A stretch of 64,000 nt of DNA from Cognatiyoonia sediminum (GTDB lineage: Bacteria > Pseudomonadota > Alphaproteobacteria > Rhodobacterales > Rhodobacteraceae), in assembly GCF_900129845.1 (NCBI RefSeq), contig NZ_FQXB01000001.1, positions 1,550,001-1,614,000 of the forward strand. The letters run 5' to 3'. Every line of letters begins with the position of its first letter. Position 1 is the first letter of the stretch. The notes below the pieces were generated by a model, which was not told the origin of the DNA, made no database searches, and worked only from the letters and a program-made list of their open reading frames with translations. The position numbers were made by a program, and so were the translations under genes. Positions 46,519-55,163 of the stretch are shown here, piece by piece.

Positions 46519-49043
46519 GCCTCTCGCTCTCTGCCAAATTCGCACGAAGAGAGCTGCGCGGGGGCTTACACGGCTTTCGTGTCTTCCTCGCCTGCCTCGC
46601 CTTGGGAGTCGCGGCCATTGCCGCTGTTGGGACCGTACGCGCTGGTATCCAAGCCGGATTGGAAGAGGCTGGGTCAGCCCTACTTGGCGGTGACGCCGAA
46701 GCGACCTTCACCTACCGTTTCGCCTCTGACGACGAACGTGAATGGCTGGCCAGTATTGGCACAGCCGTCAGCGAAACCGTTGATTTCCGATCCATGCTGG
46801 TGGTGGACACGGGCGAGACGACAGAACGCAGCCTCACCCAAGTCCGCGCTGTAGACGACCTTTACCCGCTTATAGGCAACGTCACCCTCGACCCACCGAT
46901 CCCATTGTCTGAAGCCCTTGCCGGGTCAAGCAATCTCCCCGGCGGGGTGATGGAACGCGTTTTGGCGGATCGGCTCGGTCTGACCCCTGGCGATCCCTTC
47001 CGCCTTGGCAACCAAGATTTTGTCTTCTCGGCCTACCTCGATCAATACCCTGACAACGCAAGCGGAGGCTTCGGCCTCGGACCGCGGAGCATTGTGCGCA
47101 CCGTCGACCTCGCAAACTCCGGCTTGATCGTCGAAGGGACGTTGTTCGACACCAACTACCGCGTCGACCTACCGCCAGAGACCGACCTCGACGCGTTGGA
47201 GACGCAAGCGAAAGCCATTTTCGAAAGCACCGGTATGCGCTGGCGTGACGCACGAGAAGGTGCGGGTGGCACGGCCACCTTTATTGACCGTTTAGGGGCC
47301 TTCCTCGTCCTCGTGGGCCTTTCTGGCCTTGCGGTCGGTGGCGTCGGCGTCAGTGCCGCCGTCCGCGCGTACCTCGCTGGCAAAACAGGCGTGATAGCCA
47401 CTCTTAAAACGCTTGGCGCAACCCGCCGCACGATCTTCCTCACCTACTTCCTCCAAGTTGGCGCCTTGACCCTTCTCGGTGTCGCCCTTGGCCTCATTCT
47501 CGGCGCTGGCATCCCCCTCGCCCTCGCGCCTCTGATCGAAGCCCAACTGCCGCTCCCCTCCGATTTCCGCATTTATCCGGCACCTTTGTTTGAAGCTGCG
47601 ATCTATGGCCTCCTCGCTGCGCTGATCTTCACCCTCTGGCCCCTTGCGCGAACTGATGACATCAAAGCCGCCACGCTATTCCGCGATGCTTTCGCGAGCG
47701 GTAGCACCCTCCCACGCTGGCCCTTCCTCGTTACCACCCTCCTTCTCATCGCCGCCCTACTCGGCGCTGCGATCCTCTTTTCCGGCACAGTTTTCCTCAC
47801 TCTCTGGACGGCTGGTGGCATCATGGGCGCGCTTCTGATCCTCATCCTCGCCAGCGTCTTGATCCGCTGGATTGCCCGCCGGATGCGCCGCCCCACACGT
47901 GGCCGCGCGGCGCTCCACCTCGCCTTCGGAGCCATCGGCGCGCGCGGGGGCGAGGCCACATCCGTCGTCCTCTCTCTCGGTCTTGGCCTCTCTGTCCTTG
48001 CTGCCATCGGACAAATCGACGGCAACCTGCGCGCAGCCTTTTCAGATGAACTCCCCGCAGTCGCCCCCAGCTACTTCTTCGTAGACATCCAGCCGGATCA
48101 GATCGACGGCTTCCGAGAACGCCTCGCAGACGACCCTCAAGTCAGCCAAGTTGATGCAGCACCGATGCTGCGCGGAATTGTCACCCGCATCAACGGCGAA
48201 GAAGCCGTTACAGCCACCGACAACCACTGGGTTGTGCAAGGCGACCGCGGCGTGACCTATGACGACACCATGCCCGAAGGCACCCGCCTGACCGCTGGTG
48301 AATGGTGGCCAGAGGGTTATTCCGGTCCGCCGCTGATCAGCTTCTCCGCCGAAGAAGCGACCGAGATGGGCCTTGAGATCGGCGATGAAATGACGGTCAA
48401 CATCCTTGGCCGCGACATCACCGGAACCATCGCCAACTTCCGCGAAGTCACATGGGGCGACGCCGGCATTGGCTTTGTCCTGTCCGTGAATAAAACCGCG
48501 CTAGCAGGTGCACCACACAGCTGGATCAGCACCGTCTACGCCGAAGAAGAAGCCGAAGCACAGATCTTACGCGACCTCGCCAGCGCCTACCCCAACATCA
48601 CCGCAATCCGCATCCGCGATGCTGTGGATCAAGTTAGCAGCCTCGTCGAAAGGGTCGCCGCTGCCACCCGATATGGCGCACTTGCCACTCTTTTGACCGG
48701 CTTTCTGGTCCTGATCGGGGCGGCCGCCGCTGGCGAACGCGCCCGCACGTTCGAAGCGGCTGTCCTTAAAACCATCGGTGCGCCGCGCAGCCAGATTATC
48801 CGGAGCTTTGCGCTGCGCTCGCTCATCCTCGGTCTTTCCGCTGGCATCGTCGCGCTTGCCGCTGGGATCGCTGGCGCTTGGGCCATCCAAACCTTTGTGA
48901 TGGAAAACGACTACGCGGTCATCTGGACCAACGCACTGACCGTCATCGCCGGAGGCATCGCCGTATCGCTTCTTGCTGGCCTCGCTTTCGCCATCCGCCC
49001 TCTGGCCGCACACCCCGCGCAGGTGCTAAGAGCCAGAGAATGA
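46515..49043 (+). CDS. ybbP: FtsX-type ABC permease, YbbP-like
   Basis: An 842-residue membrane protein with about ten helices in three clusters. One N-terminal helix (FRVFLACLALGVAAIAAVG) is followed by a periplasmic domain, then a first FtsX block (about 260-430), a second periplasmic domain, and a C-terminal FtsX block (about 720-842). The two-FtsX-domain layout with a large periplasmic part is that of YbbP/DevC-like MacB-superfamily permeases. The start overlaps ybbA (ATGA), and its stop overlaps the GGCT gene start, so all three probably share one transcript. Extended CTC/CTT usage for Leu is noticeable. Confidence 0.9.
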   Translation: MSLSLSAKFARRELRGGLHGFRVFLACLALGVAAIAAVGTVRAGIQAGLEEAGSALLGGDAEATFTYRFASDDEREWLASIGTAVSETVDFRSMLVVDTGETTERSLTQVRAVDDLYPLIGNVTLDPPIPLSEALAGSSNLPGGVMERVLADRLGLTPGDPFRLGNQDFVFSAYLDQYPDNASGGFGLGPRSIVRTVDLANSGLIVEGTLFDTNYRVDLPPETDLDALETQAKAIFESTGMRWRDAREGAGGTATFIDRLGAFLVLVGLSGLAVGGVGVSAAVRAYLAGKTGVIATLKTLGATRRTIFLTYFLQVGALTLLGVALGLILGAGIPLALAPLIEAQLPLPSDFRIYPAPLFEAAIYGLLAALIFTLWPLARTDDIKAATLFRDAFASGSTLPRWPFLVTTLLLIAALLGAAILFSGTVFLTLWTAGGIMGALLILILASVLIRWIARRMRRPTRGRAALHLAFGAIGARGGEATSVVLSLGLGLSVLAAIGQIDGNLRAAFSDELPAVAPSYFFVDIQPDQIDGFRERLADDPQVSQVDAAPMLRGIVTRINGEEAVTATDNHWVVQGDRGVTYDDTMPEGTRLTAGEWWPEGYSGPPLISFSAEEATEMGLEIGDEMTVNILGRDITGTIANFREVTWGDAGIGFVLSVNKTALAGAPHSWISTVYAEEEAEAQILRDLASAYPNITAIRIRDAVDQVSSLVERVAAATRYGALATLLTGFLVLIGAAAAGERARTFEAAVLKTIGAPRSQIIRSFALRSLILGLSAGIVALAAGIAGAWAIQTFVMENDYAVIWTNALTVIAGGIAVSLLAGLAFAIRPLAAHPAQVLRARE

Positions 49044-49597
49044 CCGACCCGCAATTCTTTGGCTATGGCAGCCTCGTCAACCTACAAACGCATGACTACG
49101 CCAATCCGCGTCCAGCCACTTTGAAAGGCTGGAAACGCGTTTGGCAGCAATCAAAAGAGCGAAATGTTGCGTTCCTATCGGTCCTGCCCAGCGCTGATAC
49201 GGAAATCGAAGGTCTGTTAGCTTGCGTCCCAAACGGAGACTGGGCCGCCTTGGACCTGCGCGAGCATCAATATGACCGTATCGACGTGACCAATGCCATG
49301 GGACAATCGGCACCCACTGCTGTCTACCAAGGCCAACCTGCTAAGATCGCAGATGGCGCTCTGACACGCCCTTTCCTGCTTAGCTATCTCGACGTCATCA
49401 TTGACGGTTTCTTGGAACACTTTGGCGAAGACGGCGTGCAACGGTTTTTCAAAACCACCGATCGATGGGACACGCCGGCGCTAAATGACCGCCAAAACCC
49501 GATCTACCCGCGCTATGTGCAGGTCAGCCCAGACGCGCTCGATCTGGTCGACCACCATCTGTCAAAATTACCGACGGTTGTGAAGCAACCGATGTAA
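49040..49597 (+). CDS. Gamma-glutamylcyclotransferase-like protein (GGCT fold)
   Basis: A 185-residue cytoplasmic protein of the AIG2/GGCT fold. The N-terminal FFGYGSLVN is the YGSL substrate loop, and the LDLREHQYDRIDV helix carries the candidate catalytic glutamate. It differs from the ChaC enzyme at 13.0-13.6 kb in order and length; such members are usually of unknown substrate. It begins inside the ybbP stop (ATGA overlap) and its last 30 bases overlap the 3' end of the converging MATE gene, a longer tail overlap than others here. Confidence 0.8.
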   Translation: MTDPQFFGYGSLVNLQTHDYANPRPATLKGWKRVWQQSKERNVAFLSVLPSADTEIEGLLACVPNGDWAALDLREHQYDRIDVTNAMGQSAPTAVYQGQPAKIADGALTRPFLLSYLDVIIDGFLEHFGEDGVQRFFKTTDRWDTPALNDRQNPIYPRYVQVSPDALDLVDHHLSKLPTVVKQPM

Positions 49598-50950
49598 CCG
49601 CCCCTCGCGCTCGAACTCGGTCGCCTCATGCGTCTCGCCCTTCTCCATCACGCGCATCGCCAGGACGTAAGCTATAGCGGCAAAGACCAAACCACCCGCA
49701 GCCTGCCCAATCAAAACACCCGGTGCCCCCGCCAATGACGCGCCCAACATCACAAAGGGGATCGTGCCAACGGTATGGCGGCCCCAATTGATCCAAGTTG
49801 AATAGTAGGGGTGGTTTAGGTTGTTGAAGGCCGCATTCCCCACAAAGATCACGCCGTTGAAAAAGAAGGTCAGAGACAGGGGACCAGCAAACAGGAACAC
49901 CAACGTTAGCGCCAAGCCGTCCAGTGCAAAAAGCGTGACGAAAAACGGCCTAAGAAGGTAGAGTATGATCGAAACCAAAACAACGACGCCCGCCGTGAAG
50001 TAAATCCCATCGCGGAAAGCGGCTCTCACTCGGTCATCCTTGCCTGCTCCTGCGTTCTGCCCAATTATCGGCCCAATCGCTCCGGACAAGGCAAACAGCA
50101 CGCCGAATGCTACCGGCGTCATCCGCCCCACAATCGCCATGCCCGCCACGGCCTCTTCGCCAAAGGTCGCCATTGTCCGCGTGACATAGGCCGACCCAAT
50201 CGGCGTCGCGAGTTGAGTCAGGATCGCCGGAAAGGCAATGGCCATCACGGGTGAGATGTCAGGAACAAACGTTGAAAAGGACGGTCGATTGATCCCCTGA
50301 TAGACCTTGATCACCGGAACAATCGCCGTCACCGCAATCGTGATCCGCGCACAAACCGATGCAATCGCCGCGCCCGTCAGTTCAAGATCAAGGCCAAAGA
50401 TCAGGATTGGATCAAGCACCGCATTGACCAACCCGCCATAAATCGTCGCCATCATCGCGCGCCGCGCATCCCCATGCGCCCGCAAAATCGCGCTGCCGAC
50501 CATGCCAATCATCAAGATCGGCAGGGAAGGCACAATGATCCGCAGATAGTTCACCGCAAGATCGAGCGTCTCACCTTCCGCGCCCAAAAGGGCTGTCAAT
50601 TCATAAGCATAGATCCAGACCGCGAGTACAAAGAGGCTGCCCAAGATCACACCAATTACCAGCGCATTCGTCGCTTGCCTCTTTGCCAGATCTTCGTTTC
50701 CAGCCCCCAAAGCCCTCGCCACCAAGGCCCCCGCCGCAATCGACATGCCGATGCTGAAGGAGGCGGTAAAGAACAAAATTGCGCCCGCATATCCAATGGC
50801 AGCAGCCAGTTCCGCCTTACCCAGCATTGAGATGAAAATCATGTCGACAAAATCAACCAAAAACACAGCCATTAAGCCAAACGACGCCGTCAACGACATC
50901 ACCGAGATATGTTTGAACAGACTGCCTTCGAGGAATTTTGCTTCGGACAT
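49568..50950 (-). CDS. MATE-family efflux transporter
   Basis: A 460-residue inner-membrane protein with twelve predicted helices in two six-helix halves. SLTASFGLMAVFLVDFVDMIF is helix 1 with the negatively charged entrance typical of NorM/DinF-type transporters. The pattern GMVGSAILRAHGDARRAMM in the first half and a second-half counterpart (GAIGPIIGQNAGAGKDDRV) are diagnostic of MATE repeats. It would export cationic drugs or metabolites with Na+ or H+. AAAGGAG sits about 9 bases before ATG 50950. The C-terminus (GRLHRLLHNRR) is very basic. Confidence 0.9.
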   Translation of the reverse strand: MSEAKFLEGSLFKHISVMSLTASFGLMAVFLVDFVDMIFISMLGKAELAAAIGYAGAILFFTASFSIGMSIAAGALVARALGAGNEDLAKRQATNALVIGVILGSLFVLAVWIYAYELTALLGAEGETLDLAVNYLRIIVPSLPILMIGMVGSAILRAHGDARRAMMATIYGGLVNAVLDPILIFGLDLELTGAAIASVCARITIAVTAIVPVIKVYQGINRPSFSTFVPDISPVMAIAFPAILTQLATPIGSAYVTRTMATFGEEAVAGMAIVGRMTPVAFGVLFALSGAIGPIIGQNAGAGKDDRVRAAFRDGIYFTAGVVVLVSIILYLLRPFFVTLFALDGLALTLVFLFAGPLSLTFFFNGVIFVGNAAFNNLNHPYYSTWINWGRHTVGTIPFVMLGASLAGAPGVLIGQAAGGLVFAAIAYVLAMRVMEKGETHEATEFEREGRLHRLLHNRR

Positions 50951-51302
50951 GGGGATGTCTCCTTTTGGGCGACTGTCCCGAGTTTTTGGGCTAGACGCAA
51001 GGTGGTTGATTGGGTGGGGGGAGAGGTTCTTAAATATGGAAAGAGATATTTATTTTCTAGGCAGTGTAGTCAGAGACTGAATCGAACTCCAAAAGACTAA
51101 TTCTGCGCGACACCTGATATCTGCAACCACAAGAGAACAAAAATCCAAAAACTGTATACGTTTGGACGAGGCTATATGGCTCAATAAAGCGGCACATTAG
51201 ACACCCCAATTGGCTGCACGATTCAAACGGTTGGCGTCAAGAATGATTTTCTGCTATTGCGACACAAATTGTTGACTATTTTGCTATTTTTGGACCTTAC
51301 GA
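50951..51302. other. 352-base intergenic region, AT-rich towards the acyltransferase
   Basis: It holds the MATE promoter side (minus) and the acyltransferase promoter (plus). No promoter box pair could be fixed. The right 80 bases are markedly AT-rich (runs such as TTTTGCTATTTTTGG just before the GTG at 51303). No gene, repeat or terminator with a clear hairpin was recognised. It marks the left border of the compositionally different acyltransferase gene. Confidence 0.5.
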
Positions 51303-53216
51303 GTGAAATACCGCACTGATATTGACGGATTGCGCGCACTTGCAATTTTATTGGTGACAATCTTTCATTTTGACCTTTTGTCGTCAGGCAAAGCTGGGTT
51401 CATAGGTGTAGACGTTTTCTTTGTCATATCTGGCTTTTTGATCACGACAATAATCGTGCGAGATCTCCAAGAAGGTTGCTTCCGGATTGGCAACTTCTTG
51501 TACAAGCGATTCCGTAGGCTGTATTCAGCGTTGACGTTGACACTCTTGTTATATGTTGGAGCAGGGTACTTTTTTCTTCTGCCGGATATGTACCGGGAAT
51601 TGGGTCTAGAGGCACTGCTATCGCAGCTATACGTTGTCAATTTTTATTTTTGGCGAAATGTAAACTATTTCGGCTTGCAAGCAGGTTCGGTGCCTTTGCT
51701 TCATATGTGGTCACTATCGGTCGAAGAGCAGTTTTACTTTTTGTTTCCAGTGTTTTGCTTGCTAGTCTATCGAGTCCGGCCGACATGGCTCTTCACAGCC
51801 GTTGTGATCGTAACACTGATATCATTCGTTTTGGGAGTCATTATGACTCCTTTGAAGACGTGGGCATCCTTTTATCTTTTACCCACCCGTGCATGGGAAC
51901 TGCTGCTCGGCAGTATTTTATCCATCAGCTGTTTGAAATGGCCACCACGTGGAAACTGGTTAATCTTGTGCGGCCCGCTCGGCCTTGGCCTCATCGCGGT
52001 CAGCATTTTTCTATACACGCCCTTGACACTTATTCCCGGTTGGTTCGCCTTGCTGCCCTCGCTGGGAGCGGTTTTTCTTTTACTCGGGGGCTATAATCAA
52101 GAGGCTCTAGTGACACGAATGATGTCGGTCCGAGCATTGGTTTGGATTGGGCTGATTTCGTATCCATTGTATCTGGTCCACTGGCCAATCATGATCCTTA
52201 TAAAGGAAAATGTGCAAACATTTACTTTGGAATGGCGCCTAACCGGTTTTTGCTTATCGTTTGTTTTGGCATGGATGATTTACCAATTTGTAGAGAGACC
52301 CATCAGGACCGGACGCTGGCTAGGAAATCCACGTGACTTTCTCGCTGTTTTTGGCGGTTCGTCTGCCGTTATGATTGCTACCACCGCGCTGATCTTCAAT
52401 ATCAATGGATTACCGAACCGGTTTTCTGAACAAGTTAATCTTGCACTCGCTTCTCAAGCTGACGCCGCAACGTCTTTTCGAAACTGCATAGGTCTTATGT
52501 CATCTATCGATACGTTGTGTGTTTTGGGTGATCCCGATGCCTCACCTGACATGTTGGTCTACGGCGATAGCCATGCTAATTCTTATGCTGAAGCAATAGA
52601 CATTTGGCTAACGAAAACTGGGCGTAGTGCTTTTTTTACGTTTTCGCCCGGCTGCTTACCGGTCACCGGCATGGGCGGTGCGCAATGCAATCTACAAGCC
52701 CAAAATGCTATCGCATTGCTCGCTGACAATTCATTCATCGAAACGGTTATGATGATTTCGATTTGGCGACAACCATATGAAGGCGGTGTGTCTCATAGGG
52801 GTCAATGGGTCAGTGGGACTGCTGCTGCTGAGGCATTTGTTCAGGAACTTGAGGCAACAATTAGTGATTTTTCACATAGCGGCGCAGAAGTAGTATTGGT
52901 CGAACCATTTTTTGCCAGCCCCCAAAATGTTCCCCGCACTTTGGCAAAAAATTTAGCTTTTGGTCGAGACTGGCCAGTGCATCAATCAAGAAGGGAGTAC
53001 GAAAAGACATTTGCGCAATTATTTGAGGCATTTGAACGATCAGAAGAGCTAGGTGCAAGGCGCATTTCTTTAGTTGATCAGTTTTGCGCAAATGATAAGT
53101 GCGATGCTATTGTCAATGGCCGCCCAATCTTCGTCGACAATAACCATGTTGCGGGTTGGATGTCACAGCAACTGTCCGAGATATTTGAGATCCAATACCA
53201 ATTGCACCCCGGTTGA
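51303..53216 (+). CDS. OafA/YrhL-type O-acyltransferase with C-terminal SGNH domain
   Basis: A 637-residue membrane acyltransferase, likely adding acetyl or acyl groups to a surface polysaccharide. Residues 1 to about 345 form the ten-helix Acyl_transf_3 domain, with RTDIDGLRALAIL, His22 in TIFHFDLL and the GVDVFFVISGFLI loop. Residues about 390-630 are a SGNH hydrolase-like periplasmic domain with YGDSHANSY (Ser423) and VDNNHVAGWMS (Asp and His). The start is GTG 51303 with a poor ribosome site. Its base composition is visibly lower in G+C than its neighbours, and codons such as TTT, ATA and TTG are frequent, which suggests acquisition. It has no operon partner. Confidence 0.88.
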   Translation: MKYRTDIDGLRALAILLVTIFHFDLLSSGKAGFIGVDVFFVISGFLITTIIVRDLQEGCFRIGNFLYKRFRRLYSALTLTLLLYVGAGYFFLLPDMYRELGLEALLSQLYVVNFYFWRNVNYFGLQAGSVPLLHMWSLSVEEQFYFLFPVFCLLVYRVRPTWLFTAVVIVTLISFVLGVIMTPLKTWASFYLLPTRAWELLLGSILSISCLKWPPRGNWLILCGPLGLGLIAVSIFLYTPLTLIPGWFALLPSLGAVFLLLGGYNQEALVTRMMSVRALVWIGLISYPLYLVHWPIMILIKENVQTFTLEWRLTGFCLSFVLAWMIYQFVERPIRTGRWLGNPRDFLAVFGGSSAVMIATTALIFNINGLPNRFSEQVNLALASQADAATSFRNCIGLMSSIDTLCVLGDPDASPDMLVYGDSHANSYAEAIDIWLTKTGRSAFFTFSPGCLPVTGMGGAQCNLQAQNAIALLADNSFIETVMMISIWRQPYEGGVSHRGQWVSGTAAAEAFVQELEATISDFSHSGAEVVLVEPFFASPQNVPRTLAKNLAFGRDWPVHQSRREYEKTFAQLFEAFERSEELGARRISLVDQFCANDKCDAIVNGRPIFVDNNHVAGWMSQQLSEIFEIQYQLHPG

Positions 53217-53287
53217 TGTAACTGAATGGTTAAAGTGGCAGTTGATAGCAAGGTCCGAAAATCCACTACCCGGCCATCAAGCCCCCC

Positions 53288-54610
53288 CTAAACCCGCGGC
53301 TTCACCTGCAATAACGGCATCACGTCAGCCATCTCCGGCCCGCGTTGACGCCCAGTAACGGCTTTCCGCAAAGGCATAAACAGCCCCTTTCCCTTACGAC
53401 CCGTGGCCTCTTTCACCGCCGCGGTCCACTCTGACCACGTTTGATCCGTGTATGGCGGCTCCCCCAGCATATCAAAGGCTGTCGCGATAAAGTCTTTGTC
53501 TTCGTCATCGACCAAAGCCGTGGCTCCATCGCGGAACAGGGCCCACCACTCCGGCAAATCGCCAAGGGTTGATATATTTTCCTTCACCACAGCCCAAAAC
53601 GGCTCTTGCACCTCTGCCGGAACGTTCGCGCCTGCCAAAGCCTCCGCCACATCCGCAGCAGAAAGCGTCGCCAAATGTCGCGCGGTCAGTGGGCCCAGAT
53701 CATCCGCATCAAACTTCGTCGGGGCCGAGCCGAATTTCGACAGATCGAACCCGTCGACCACCTCTTGCACATTCGCGCGCAGCTCAACCGGATCAGAAGA
53801 CCCCAACCGCGCCATAAGCGACAAGATCGCCTCTGGAGCCAACCCATTCTTGCGCAAATCGCGCAAGGCCAACGTACCAAGTCGCTTCGACAAGGCTTCA
53901 CCCTGAGGCCCAGTAAGTAGCGAATGATGCGCGAACCGAGGGACAGCACCCCCAAGAGATTCAATCATCTGAATTTGGGTCGCCGTGTTGGTCACATGGT
54001 CCGACCCGCGCACTACATCGGTAATCCCCATCTCCGTGTCATCCACAACAGACGCCAGCGTATAGAGAACCTGACCGTCGCCACGGATCAATACCGGATC
54101 GCTCACTGAAGACGCATCAATGCTGATGTCGCCCAAAATACCGTCGGTCCACTCAATCCGCGCGTGATCCAGCTTAAACCGCCAATGGCCCTTGCGGCCC
54201 TCGGCACGGAACGCCTCTTTCTCCGCCTCCGTCAGGTCCAGAGCGGCGCGGTCGTAGACCGGAGGCTTGCCCATATTGAGCTGCTTCTTGCGCTTCAGGT
54301 CCAATTCCGTTGGCGTCTCAAAACACTCATAAAGCCGACCCATCTCGATCAGCTTGTCCTTCGCCACCGCATACCGGTCCAACCGTTCAGACTGGCGTTC
54401 AATTCGGTCCCAAGTCAGACCCAACCAAGTCAGATCCTCTTTGATCCCCTCGACATATTCCTCTTTGGAGCGTTCAGGATCGGTATCGTCGATCCGAAGG
54501 ATAAACTCCCCCCCCGCTTGCCGCGCAATCGCATAGTTAAACAGCGCAGCACGCAGATTGCCGATATGCAGCCAGCCAGTGGGCGAAGGGGCGAAACGAG
54601 TCGTGGTCAT
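53288..54610 (-). CDS. gltX: Glutamyl-tRNA synthetase
   Basis: Class I aminoacyl-tRNA synthetase charging tRNA-Glu. The HIGH box SPTGWLHIGNLRAALFNY is at the N-terminus and the KMSKS equivalent reads EALSKRLG near residue 240. About 440 residues is on the short side; Rhodobacterales usually have two gltX genes and this may be either. Two adjacent ATG codons exist (54613 and 54610); AGGAG is 3 and 6 bases away respectively, so the second is preferred. The C-terminal anticodon-binding domain ends RGPEMADVMPLLQVKPRV. Possible specificity for tRNA-Gln cannot be judged by eye. Confidence 0.94.
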   Translation of the reverse strand: MTTTRFAPSPTGWLHIGNLRAALFNYAIARQAGGEFILRIDDTDPERSKEEYVEGIKEDLTWLGLTWDRIERQSERLDRYAVAKDKLIEMGRLYECFETPTELDLKRKKQLNMGKPPVYDRAALDLTEAEKEAFRAEGRKGHWRFKLDHARIEWTDGILGDISIDASSVSDPVLIRGDGQVLYTLASVVDDTEMGITDVVRGSDHVTNTATQIQMIESLGGAVPRFAHHSLLTGPQGEALSKRLGTLALRDLRKNGLAPEAILSLMARLGSSDPVELRANVQEVVDGFDLSKFGSAPTKFDADDLGPLTARHLATLSAADVAEALAGANVPAEVQEPFWAVVKENISTLGDLPEWWALFRDGATALVDDEDKDFIATAFDMLGEPPYTDQTWSEWTAAVKEATGRKGKGLFMPLRKAVTGRQRGPEMADVMPLLQVKPRV

Positions 54611-54661
54611 CATGGTCTCCTATCGAGCGCCATTGACCATGCTATTGACCGTTTGTCCAGT

Positions 54662-55090
54662 TTAGCTTGGGGTGATCGGCCAGCGGGTCCCCAAATCGTC
54701 TACGCCTGCGCGGATGATCTCTGCCACCACGTCGATATCCACGTCTGCGAGTTTATTGATATAGAGACACGCCTTGCCGAGCTTATGTTTTCCAAGCTTG
54801 TCGAGAATATGACCAAAATCCTGATACCGAGGCATGATATAAAGGACGAGGTTCGCTTTTCGCGGACTAAATCCCGTGGCAACGCTGTCGCCCTCTCGCC
54901 CACTGTCGTAAATGTAATGATACGACCCGTATCCGATCATCGTCGGGCCCCACATCTGAGGCTGCCACCCCGTCACGTCCTTGAAAAGTTGGTTCAGGAT
55001 CAGCGCATCTTCGCGCCTCCTATCCGGCATGACGTTTGCAATGAATTCATCAACGCTGACTTCGGTCGGTTGGGTCTTATTCTCTGACAT
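54662..55090 (-). CDS. DUF1801 (YdhG-like) protein
   Basis: A 142-residue cytoplasmic protein. EFIANVMPDRRREDALIL is the typical first helix, then MWGPTMIGYGSYHYIYDSGRE and KANLVLYIMPRYQDFG form the central beta-sheet, and GKACLYINKLADVDIDVV the C-terminal helix pair. This matches DUF1801, proteins of unknown function. It is a single gene between gltX and nadE on the same strand, with an upstream gap of 73 bases, and may be cotranscribed with nadE. Confidence 0.8.
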   Translation of the reverse strand: MSENKTQPTEVSVDEFIANVMPDRRREDALILNQLFKDVTGWQPQMWGPTMIGYGSYHYIYDSGREGDSVATGFSPRKANLVLYIMPRYQDFGHILDKLGKHKLGKACLYINKLADVDIDVVAEIIRAGVDDLGTRWPITPS

Positions 55091-55163
55091 TTACGCACTC
55101 TACCACAGACTGCCAGCGCCGCCAAAGGGATGGCGGGTGGGGCGATGCGCGGCAGCGCGAGCG

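Noticed and set aside
49040-49597. Duplicate of the ChaC gene at 13.0 kb
   Set aside because: Only the YGSL loop and overall fold are shared; the rest does not align by eye, so these are separate families rather than a recent duplication.
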